Part shown: positions 35,819 through 45,800 of the stretch, piece by piece
How the letters are laid out: every line of letters begins with the position of its first letter
How positions within the stretch are numbered: the first letter of the stretch is position 1
Source of the DNA: Ramazzottius varieornatus
Taxonomy: Eukaryota; Tardigrada; Eutardigrada; Parachela; Ramazzottiidae
Length of the DNA: 64,000 nucleotides
Direction: 5' to 3'
Assembly (NCBI GenBank): GCA_001949185.1
Contig: BDGG01000001.1
Span: 464,485 to 528,484, forward strand
The notes under the pieces: generated by a model
Databases searched by the model: none
Told to the model about the DNA's origin: nothing
What the model saw: the letters and a program-made list of their open reading frames with translations, nothing else
Translations under genes and position numbers: made by a program

Positions 35819-37740
35819 ATGGTAACGCGAAAGTCTCGGCGCAATTGTTATGCCAACAGTACCTGTGGCGCAGACATCTTTTGGCTTGCCGAATTACTGA
35901 GTTTGCTTACTAAATCCGACGGTGGTCCTAGAGCTAATAAATCAAGCAGCAGATCGAGAAGGAGGAAGCAGAAAGTCTTGCCACAAAACCGTACCGATCT
36001 TCTGGAGTATGATTTTCTTACCGATGGACCCGTCACACATATCCCCGATGCAGTAGCCTCTGCAGATACGTTAAATGCTGATCTGGCTCAGGAAAATGGA
36101 TCCTCGGCCGTACCTGCGGAAACACTTGTCCCACTTCGTAACAGACTACCTACAGATGGTTTCGCTGCTCAACAAACCATTGCAGAAGAAAATGAAGACT
36201 CGGTTGATTTCCCAGGAGAAGCCCTGCCATTTCGCAGCAGACTACCAACAAACGGCATGGGTAAACGCCGACGCTTCTCCGCAACCCCCGAGCAAGTTCA
36301 ACAGCTGATCAACCCTCCCCTAAAATCCAAACGATACCAACGAGTCGTCGAGCTTCTCGACACCGAAAGGAACTACGTCAACATCATGTCAAGAATGCTG
36401 GAGATTATCCGGGAAGTGCCTATCGACGCAAGCCTCCCCTACACCGCCATGCTTCACCCAGACGCACTGGCGGAAATGAACACTACCTTCTCTCAACTCC
36501 CACAGTTACTAGAAGTTCACCAGTGCATCGTCAAAGATTTGGAGAAAGCAGTGGAGAACTGGGCCGAGGACATTTGTATCGGCAAGATTTTTACCAAGTA
36601 CGGGCCATATCTGGAGGCTTACGTACCCTTCGTCAACTCGTTCGAAAAGATCAAAGCCTTTCTACAGGAATGGGGTGAAAAGTGTACACTGTTTCAGAGC
36701 TATTTAAAAATTTGCCAAATGCAGCCTGGTTGTGGCCGACAACACCTGCAAGATCTGCTGATCCGCCCCATCCAACGAGTCCCTTCGGTCGTCACCTTAC
36801 TGCGCGACATCAAAAGCCGAACGGATGTGGATAACCCGGATTGTAAGGAACTGGACAAGGCTATCACCGAAGTCGAAAGAGTGTTGGAGTTCATCAACGA
36901 CCAGAAGAGAGAAGCGGACATTTCACAGATGTTGACGGGCATCGAAACCGATCATGGGTAAACTGATCAATCAACTGATCAATCATTGCCTTACTGTACC
37001 ATCCCTGTGCCGCTGCTAAAATGTTAGCAAATGCAAACCCACAGTCACGTCATTAATTCTCTAATGACTTGATTGGTGTAGAACTTGATTTTGATCGTAG
37101 GTTTAGGAGTCCGTTGGCTACTGCTTGTCATTACATTACTCACATCGAATGCTTCGAACTGGAGGATGACCAATTCTCTGCAAAGGGTGATACTGTGATG
37201 ATCGTAGTTTTTGACACGGTCCTGGAGATATGCAAAAAGATGCCACTCCGAGTTCAGCGAAAGAGGAGTGTACTGGACCACAAGAAAGGATGGGAGCACA
37301 TCGACTACATCCCGCTTGAACAGATTCGTGACATGATCGACGTGCCTGACGAGCAAGACTGTATCCACGCCTTCGCTTTAGGTCTGCGCACCATCGACAA
37401 CGAAGAATGCTACTTCAAGTTCGCAGCTACTGATCACTACGGCATGGACAAGTCTTTGTTCTTGAGACAAGTCTACGCCCAGATACCTCGCGGTAATGCA
37501 GATAGACCGGTCTTACGGAGGATGGATCCACATGAAGTGAGAATGCGTACTACGTCGGTCATGGCCTTCCAGCAGCCGGGCTTGCGCAGATCACTGTCGT
37601 TACTAGTCAAGAGGTTACGACAAGTGTTCGGTTTGCATAGTCTGGGGATGAGACGGTCAACCACTGACCGCATCTTTAGCCATGACGCTCCCATCTCCAA
37701 CTTGCCTGGGACTGTGCCCATGCCGGCAAACCTCAGCTAG
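35819..37740 (+). CDS. Ect2-like RhoGEF without BRCT domains (DH-PH only)
   Basis: Exons are 35819..36957 and 37101..37740, 592 residues. The start is the ATG at 35819 (MVTRKSRRNC); the frame extends a little upstream only through TTG. Residues about 1-165 are polar and disordered, with a twice-repeated motif (LRNRLPTDG, FRSRLPTNG). A DH domain follows from about 175 (RYQRVVELLDTERNYVNIMS, YVPFVNSFEKIKAF, CGRQHLQDLLIRPIQRVPSV), then linker and PH (KGDTVMIVVFDTVLEICKK, IDYIPLEQIRDM) and a basic C-terminus. It aligns with Ect2 across DH-PH, including GRQHL-x-DLL-x-RP-x-QR-x-PSV. It lacks all three BRCT repeats and has one intron where the Ect2 gene at 4988 has three in the same region. Predicted to activate Rho GTPases without BRCT autoinhibition; that is inference. 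Confidence 0.88.
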
Positions 37741-37966
37741 TTATTCCCTATTTTTGAGAGTCCGCAATGTTACTGGACTGCTCGAGCAACGCTTTCTGGC
37801 ATAACCGACAGCGAGAATTTCCTTCTGATTTTTCATCCTATATCGTTTTTCATTTTTCGAAATGTTTCACTCAGGGGAAGTATAAGAGTGAGAAGGGGAA
37901 AAAGTACTTTCGCTGACGTAGTATGGATAAAACAGAATAAACAGGATTTTGAAACTGTACAACATA

Positions 37967-40680
37967 TCACAATAAACCTTGCATCTCTTTCAAGAAAGCA
38001 TCATAAGCCTGATCCGCGCTGACTTTTGGTGCGGCAGCTGGTCGGTAAGGTATCAGCTCAGCATCGGGTCCCAGTGTTCCTGCAACAAGAAAACAAAACC
38101 ACTGACTAACCTCACCGACTAACATCCAAAGATGGAAGTGTACATAAAAATTGGATCATACCTGTGACTTTCGGTTTGGGTTTCGGGGCTTCCTCCCGTT
38201 TGACTTTGACAGAGGTAGGAATGAGTCTCGTCACTTCCGAGGTACTGGTCCGTAATTGTGGTGCTGCTGCAAAGGTGGCTTTAGGCTCGGCTACAGGCGC
38301 CGGCACTGCACCGTACGGAGGTGGAGGACAGGGAGGACGCATACCAGGCATCACCGGACCTATGCCTCCCATGAAGCCTGGAGGTGGACGCGCCATCAGC
38401 GGCGGCGGTCTGGGCAGACCTGGTGGACCTAGAAATGACAAAGGCAAAAGTGCAAAGCTCAAAATCAATCGACATCCGTCGAAAAGATTTGTACAATTTT
38501 ATCAAGGCAGGCTGAAACACGGGCAAAAAAGCCCAACGAACTCATTTTAGCAAAACGGCACGCTTCTCAGTCACTGGCTAACTTAAGAGGGTACCCCTAG
38601 TCGGAAAAAACCCGTTTCAGTTGGATTCATTTCAAGCGGCGCATCTCGTCGGCCAGTAACACCCGATAAATACGCCACTTGCAGAAAGAAACTCGACAGA
38701 CAAGTTTCTTCCCAACTGGCGCACGCTCAAAGCACTGGAATAGCACTGGGAGCGTGCGCAACTTGAGAGACGATCTTGTCGAGCTTCAAATTCTTTCTTA
38801 CGAAATAAACTGCAAATTTGAGAAATTGTCAAAAAACACAGCACCAACCTGGTCGAGAAGTGCGAAACCGCTGGGCTAGCATATGAGGTGGTGGGACTTG
38901 ACGAAAGTGCCCAGCTTGAACTTGGGAAGGAACAAACATCGGTCTCGGTGGAGCGCTTCCTGCACAAGAAACAACACTTCAAAACCCCCGAACAGAATAC
39001 AGTGCGCCCGCCAAAGCGTGTTCAAGGTGAAAACGCTACTGAGAGTATTTAGTAACCTTACCCGGTTGGGAGAAGGGAGAAGGAGTATCTACAGAAGATG
39101 TATCATGAGCAGAAGAGGTGGAAGGTTTTGTTTCTTCGGCCGTGCCAGAGGGATCTTCTTCGTCCTTGTCGGCCCTTGCTCTGTCTTCCGCGTCATCTTC
39201 ATCGTCCGACTCGGCTCCGTCGTTACTTTCATGTTCTTCTTTTGTGTCTGCGGCGGCCTCGTCATCCGAGTCGTCACTGAGGGAAGGTGGCGGACAACAA
39301 GGGGGACCGGGCGGAAGCTTGCCGTTCGTGTCTGACAGATCGTCGGAAAACATTCTAAGAGGCAATGGTAAAAATGAGTATAGTAGTACTATACGGAACA
39401 TGACGTATGGTTTGATAACCCAGCAAAGCAAAGAAGATTCAAAAACTGAGAATTAAGATCTGTTTTAAAACAGAGTTAACCATCGAAAAGGTGTGTTCCC
39501 AGGTGGCGCATGTTTACGGTTCTGTTGGCTGGTAGTGTACGCCACTTGGAAAAAACGACCTTGTCGCCTTCATTCATTTTCCCAAGTGACGCAAGTTTCC
39601 GAACTTGTTAAGGGAAAGCGTGCGCCGCTTGGAAAAACGATCTTGTCCAGTTTAGAAGTACATATCAAAAGTACTTACTCCCAAGAAACATATCGTGGTG
39701 CTCCATATACGACTGGGCCTTGTGGCTGCTTCTGTCCAGAAGGAGGTGCTTCGGTCGGCGAAGATACTTCTGTAGCACGGGAACAAAAGTATGGTCAGAG
39801 ACTCAGACTGGTACTTTACACTCACAAGTACATCAGACGCGAACATGAATGTCCATGGAAAGTTACCTTCCTCAAATCCAGGCGCAGGCAGCGGAATGTC
39901 AGTCACTTCCACGTTTTCGGCCTTCTTCACAGAGTCTGTAAAACAAAATGACCCCATTAGAGTGGCGAATATTTGGATAGTATTATTGTTTGAGAGTCAT
40001 GTGCCAAAATAGCGCTTCAGTTCATCGTGCTTCCGGTGATATCCAGCCAGCATTCTCTTCAGCTCTCCATGCGTAACTTTGTCATCCTTATCCTGCATAG
40101 GAAATAATTGTAACATCATAAAGAGTAATAAAAGCAAGCATACTGAACTGAAATCACTCACATAAAGTCCGATGCAACGGTTGAAATTCCCCAACAAGCG
40201 TTTCCTCCTTTCAGCCAGGATATGTTCACCTAACGGCGGAGGAGCGGCCACGTTGTACTCTGAAAAGAAAGTACAAAAATGCTCAGACAAGGAAAACAAC
40301 AGAATAGCAGCTTCGAACTGAGGTATGTGGCGCACAAACACGGAAAAATTGTACGTAATAATGCGCAACTTCAAACAGGTTCGAACAACGCAGAGTTACA
40401 CTCAATTCTTACCCATCTGATCCAGTCTCTCCAGCTCCTCGATGATCTTCTTAGGATCCTTGGACTTGATGACGGCTTCTCGTACTATCAGACGTTGCTT
40501 CTTGTTCTTTTTCAGCTCTCGACGCCGAGCTTCTTTTCCTGCGGAACACTTGAAACGTTCAGGTGCAATCGACAGATAGGATCAAGAATCAATGGTAACG
40601 ACTGGGCTGAACTTACGTGCTTGGTCGGCAGGATTCATCGCCCTGCCCGACTTGGTGTTGGTTGTTGAACGCTTCCCCAT
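37967..40680 (-). CDS. WBP11: WBP11 (NPWBP/SNP70), spliceosomal PQBP1-binding factor
   Basis: Exons are complement(37967..38079, 38162..38428, 38849..38959, 39062..39354, 39679..39769, 39867..39935, 40005..40092, 40162..40259, 40413..40538, 40617..40680), giving 439 residues. WBP11 is a nuclear factor that activates splicing with PQBP1. Diagnostic blocks: the start MGKRSTTNTKSGRAMNPADQ, ARKEARRRELKKNKKQR, SKDPKKIIEELERLDQMEYN, ELKRYFDSVKKAENVEVTDI, PLPAPGFEE, then an acidic Ser/Asp/Glu stretch, Pro/Gly-rich WW-binding repeats (PPPLMARPPPGF, PPCPPPPYG), EVTRLIPTSVKVKRE and the conserved end AYDAFLKEMQGLL. It is shorter than vertebrate WBP11 (641). The exon 4/5 junction uses a GC donor (TTTG|gcacat). 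It is tail-to-tail with the Ect2-like gene 227 bp away. Confidence 0.94.
38629..38790. repeat. GTGGCGCA palindrome element, WBP11 intron
   Basis: TTCAAGCGGCGCATCTCGTC, TACGCCACTTGC, AACTGGCGCACGC and GTGCGCAACTTGAGAG with ACGATCTTGTCGAG: two opposed half-site pairs in tandem. Confidence 0.6.
39497..39652. repeat. GTGGCGCA palindrome element, WBP11 intron
   Basis: CCCAGGTGGCGCATG, GTACGCCACTTGG followed by AAAAAACGACCTTGTCG, CCCAAGTGACGCAAG, and GTGCGCCGCTTGGAAAAACG with ATCTTGTCC. The best two-unit copy in the window. Confidence 0.65.
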
Positions 40681-41460
40681 CTTATACCGGCGTAGGTATC
40701 GTCGTTCAACGCAGCGACTGACAAATCCTAATTAGATTTCCGAGGGAATGGCTTCTTCTCCGTACGTTTTGTTGCCGCCGATACAGTGTGAGGCTATTAC
40801 AAGCATAATCCCCTCGTTAGTAATACAACCTTGCATGCGACTTCATACCCCATGTTATCCCATGTCAACCCACTTCAGGTGGTCTAACATGGGATTTTTG
40901 GGCACGAGCTGTCGTTGCGGAGCTGGTTTTGTTCATAAGTTTGTGTTTGAACCCCTGTGCTCGACTTTGCCAAGTGAAGGGCAAAGTACAACATTAGTGG
41001 AGATAAGCTTGTGAATGGAATGTGACTGAGGAGAAGCGAAAGTAGGCCACAAAAGAAGGAGATAAGGCTATAGCATTGTATTCTGGGTCACAGGGAGTAA
41101 CTCAATGGTTGGGAACTTGGGATACGCGCTGCCATCATCCCAGTTCCCGTTTTCTTCCCTTTTAGCCTCCCTCGGCGGCAACAGTACCCGTTAGGGTGCC
41201 GCCCCGCGAATTGTCATCTGAAGCGAAGTCTGGAATTTCAAAAATCTATGTGAATTTGTGATTGAGGCGCATACCATATCAAATTGGCTTTCAATCAATC
41301 GTAAATCCAGCAAAAAATCATCGATTCCACTGTTCCAGTATCCAGTGTGAACTTCGGTCGGGTAACTGGCATGGCAAGCCGTGAGTTTAGTCGTGAAAAG
41401 TAAACAGTATACATCTGGATTAATGTTTTCTGTAGTTTCTGACCACTCGGTCACGTGCAA
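40681..41460. other. Intergenic, nothing assigned
   Basis: Upstream of WBP11 and of the SMYD-like remnant. No credible gene, RNA or repeat seen. Confidence 0.5.
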
Positions 41461-42060
41461 GATGGCTGCCCAGGATAGTTCTGTCGATGACCGGGGGCCA
41501 GGGCTACTTGAAGAAGGATAACGCCGAAAAGCTGTCATACTGTCGCTCCCAGCTGATGTCATCGTGGTCCTGGACAAGTTCACCACGACAGTCTGAAGGT
41601 TAGCGGAATACCCAAAACACTGTTACGATGCACCGGATGCACCTTTGTTAAATACTGCTCCAAGGATTGTCAGGTACAGTGAGCAAGGAGCAGTTATCGG
41701 GGAAGACCAAATAATCAGTGACGTTTTTGTTTCAGAAAAAATGACTGGAAAAAATGCCACAAAGACGAACTTAGCCTCGTGAAAGTTGTTCGTAAAGTCT
41801 GTGGAAGTCAGCCTACCGACTTAACGCGACTCTTCGTCAGAATGCGCATGAACTTCATTGTGCGATCCGAATCAATTTTGCGGTAGCATTTTCAACGCAT
41901 TAGAAAACGAAAGTTGAAACTTTACCATTTCGATTCCAGGCCGAGCGAAAGTTGAGTGCTGATCCTGAATTCTTGATGCCAGATATCGTCCAGCAGGAGG
42001 CCACGATTCAAAAGTCGACATCACACCTGGCGCTTCATCCCAAGCCAAGATAATGTCGAG
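41461..42060 (+). pseudogene. Decayed SMYD-like (SET/MYND) copy
   Basis: Fragments align with the SMYD-like gene at 56497-58322. A start-like ATG at 41461 is followed by a TAA, then RRKAVILSLPADVIVVLDKF ending in a TGA where the other copy has its first MYND cysteine. After a frame change comes LLRCTGCTFVKYCSKDCQVQ, then across a short intron (gtgagc...tttcag) KNDWKKCHKDELSL and VCGSQPTDLTRLF, closing at a TAG near 41886. Downstream only SET-like debris is seen (AERKLSADPEFL near 41940). The MYND cysteines and the splice sites around it survive, but the upstream frame is broken twice. Either a pseudogene or a truncated MYND protein. Confidence 0.55.
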
Positions 42061-42828
42061 ATTGTTCGACACTTGGAAGCCTCTGCTGGATGCTCTGAAC
42101 ATAGTTTACAATTTCAACATGAAATACATTTGTACAATGTCGTCTTCATCGAGTCTCTTGTCAACCTCGCAGTTACTGCAGTGCCCATCTACCCGCGAAA
42201 CTATCAGTCGGGAAACGAACATGTTGCCTACTCTACTGTTCGCTCTTGACGAAGTATTCCGTACCGTATGAATTTTGTTTTAGCTTTTCAAAAACTCAGT
42301 TGTAGCTGGTACGTGGCAGGCAGAAACCGCTATCAAACATGGCCACTTCTCACTTCATCGTGTTTACCTCGGAGTGATCTCGTTTGGCTCTACGCATACC
42401 AATCCTAACGATGGACCATGCCCCAACTGTTCCAAAAGCAAACAGATAAATTTGCAAACCTACCGGTAGTTTGCCTTCCGGAAGTAGTGTGTAATCAGTT
42501 TCTGTAAGGGTTGCGAACAATAGACACCAGCTTGCACAGGCTAAAGTCAAGTTCGTGACTGTTCAAAACCATACTTTTATCCGTCTTACCGACTGTTTGT
42601 CGTAGATTTGCAAACAGAATATCAAACCGTCGATCACCTGATAGTTATTTCTGAGTAAACGGGTGGAAACCTTATTATCTTCAGAGGTGGGGAAACTGAT
42701 TCTACAAGTCCATATCGACGTTGCTCAACCTGGCAAAATCTTTCCGTGGTTTCGTGGATTTTCCAGTACGTTTCTCCACGTAGGCCGGGAAGAAGCGAAC
42801 TGTTTCTTTTCGTGCGGAACAAATCACC
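42061..42828. other. Intergenic; possible minus-strand exons of an unknown gene
   Basis: On the minus strand two short exon-like blocks are bounded by good splice signals. One reads VIDGLIFCLQIYDKQS (acceptor ctatcag, donor gtaaga, about 42640-42590) and the next KLITHYFRKANYR (acceptor ttacag, donor gtaggt, about 42510-42470). A hydrophobic frame (PVGLQIYLFAFGTVGAW) follows near 42400-42460. I cannot name the family or find start and stop. Confidence 0.25.
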
Positions 42829-45800
42829 ATGGTCTCGAATTTTGTGTGGGGTAAGTTATGATTATGCCCGACAACTTCGCATAAGAAGAAATGACAGCGT
42901 CGAACGGGAGGTGAGTGTTAACGATCTCTTGCAGGAGTCCTTCTTGTCCTGCTTTTCTCCACGGTTTGCAGCCGGAGCGCTCTGGTCCGCCCTAGAGAAG
43001 TAAGTTCGAGCCTCGCATTACTGTGGGTCCTTCACGACACCAGAGCGACTTCTGGCATGCTCTTTCATTTTACCTATATAGGTCGATGTACGCGCTGGCG
43101 AGCCTCGAAACACGGTGCAGGCATTTCAAAGGTACATCAGACTCGTCTACCAACCCCAAGCAGAAGACGTAATTTACAATGACCAGGAAGCATCCTGGGC
43201 GTACAACATCAACATCACGGGATACAACGAGGAGCTAATGGTAATATTAGGTATCCGCCTCATTAATACCACAGCATTCCAAAATATCGGATCAGTTGTT
43301 TCTTGATAGATCGCCGCCTCCGAAGAAACAGCGCTTTTCGACCAAGAAACAGCGCAGTACGTTCGGAGCTCGTTCAGCAACATCGACTTTAGCAGCAATA
43401 TGACACTGGAACGTTTATATGACAAACTGGTCCTGCTGGGCGACGCGAATCTCAACTCCACGGATTTTTCCGAGTTACAAGAGGTACAAACTCGGATGCA
43501 GAGAATCTACAACACGGCCAAGATTTGCAGAAACCCGAGCATCCACGCTGACGACGTCTTGTCTAAGTGCCCCAAAGACCAACAGCTCAGTTTGGAGCCT
43601 GACGTCTCCCAGATTTTAGCCACTTCGCGGAACGAAACACTTTTGAGGCATGTATGGAAATCCTGGCGCGATGCAACGGGCAAGAAAATGCATGGGGATT
43701 ATCAGCGATATGTCGAACTGAAGAATAAAGCCTCCAGCATGGACGGTATATCTTATCGAATTATTCGGGAAATTAATATTTTGGGACGGACGGTGACGCA
43801 ACGTTGAAATTTGGACGAAATAACCCAACGAAAATTCGCCGCAGGTTACGCTGATACTGGCGCCGCCTGGAGATCGACCTACGTGGACACCTACACTAAC
43901 TACACTGACCAAATGTTTCTGGACGAAGCCGAAGCAATCTGGCAGCAGCTGAAACCGCTGTACGAACAACTGCATGCCTATATCCGACACAAGTTGAAAG
44001 AACAGTACCCCACAGTCAAGGCACTGAGCAACACCAACAGTCCTATCCCAGCCCATCTGTTGGGCAACATGTAAGCATAATAATATCTCTTGCCCTGAAT
44101 TTAAGGACGGTCATCTCACTCTTTTCCATACACAGCGTCCGTCTTGCAGGTGGGCACAGACCTGGGGTAACTTGCAAGAATTCACACGACCACACCCGGA
44201 GAAGCAATCGTTGGACGTCACTGAAGCCATGGTCGAGCAGAACTACACTGCAGACACCATGTTTCGCAAGTCGGACGACTTCTTTGCCACTCTAGGTCTC
44301 ATCCGCATGCCGCAGAAGTTCTGGGACAAATCGATGATCGAGAGGCCTGCGGACAACTCGACGAAAGTTGTCTGTCATGCTTCGGCTTGGGATTTTTACA
44401 ACCGCCAAGACTTCCGGTAGGCAACTACTCGTTCATGAATCGGCTATAAATTGTCTGTTACGTTTGCCTTTTTCAACAGAATCAAACAGTGCACTGAGGT
44501 CACAATGGAAGATTTTCTCACCGTTCACCAGTAAGAATTGCCAATTCGAATAATTAGCCTATTCGTACATGCTCACAGTAGCTGTTGTCGTTTTTAGTGA
44601 GATGGGACATGTGGAATACTATTTGCAGGTAAGCGTTTTATCGCAAACCATGCTCATTTTAAGCGACCATATTCGAGATAAATTCCGCGCCAGGAGACGG
44701 TACACGCAGGAAGAGAAGGTTTGGAACACTAAAAAGTTTGGGACAGGCGCAAAGGACGGCAAATTGAGAATTCAACCGTAGAAATTGCCAAAAAGTGCAT
44801 TGGTGTGAACTGCACTCGTACGAACGAACTTCGGTTCCGCTGTTTTCGGACGCGCCTGTTTCAAACTTTTTACTGTTTCAAACTTTCCCTTCACGGGCGT
44901 GTACTGACCAACTATGAAATGCCCCAAAACAGTGTGTTAGTCTGATTGCAGTACAAAGACCTTGAAGTTCCTTTTCGACGCGGAGCGAACGATGGTTTCC
45001 ACGAAGCCGGTAAAGTGTGTCGTAGCTTTATTCCGTGTACCCGGAAGTGCAGGTATTGTTATCCTGTGTTTCGCTTCTTCTCAGTTGGAGATACACTAGC
45101 GTTGAGCGTCCAAACTCCTGCCCATCTAAAGTCACTGGGCTTGCTCATGGCAGATTTTGACATTAACGATCCAGGTCAGTTAAACCCTCAATCAGGCCAG
45201 ACAGAAAAAATGGGAATGTCATACGGTCAAAATTTTAACGGGATTGATGATCTGACAGACCTGGAAAGGAATTCGCTGTATTCGACAGCACTGGACAAAA
45301 TTGCTTTTCTGCCGTTTGGCTACCTTATGGATAAGTACCGCTACGACATCTTCTCGGGCAAGATCAAGCCCGAGCAGTACAACTCCAAATGGTGGGAACA
45401 TTTGTAAGTTTCTCCTTTACTTTCAGCAGTATAAACACGCTACATGCGCCGATCATGCAATCAGTTCCGTGTTTCCAGAGTGGAATACCAGGGCATTTGC
45501 TCGCCAGTCAAGCGATCGGATAGTGATTTTGATCCCGGTTCGAAATATCATATTCCAGCCGGTGTGCCTTACATGCGGTAAGAAAACTTTTTTCTACGTT
45601 CCTCAACAGTCATCCCAGCTTTATGCAACCATCACTTTCTTCCGAAGGTATTTCGTCAGTTTCATCCTACAGTTCCAGTTTCACAAAGCCATGTGTCAGG
45701 AAGCCGGCTACACTGGTCCACTGCATCGTTGCGATGTCTCCGCACCGGAACTGGGAGATGGCGGCAAACGAGCCGGAGCTCTCTTGGCGTGAGCAAATTT

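Noticed and set aside
38164-39335. Plus-strand frames opposite WBP11 (Gly- and Ser-rich)
   Set aside because: They are antisense shadows of the proline-rich and acidic repeats of WBP11.
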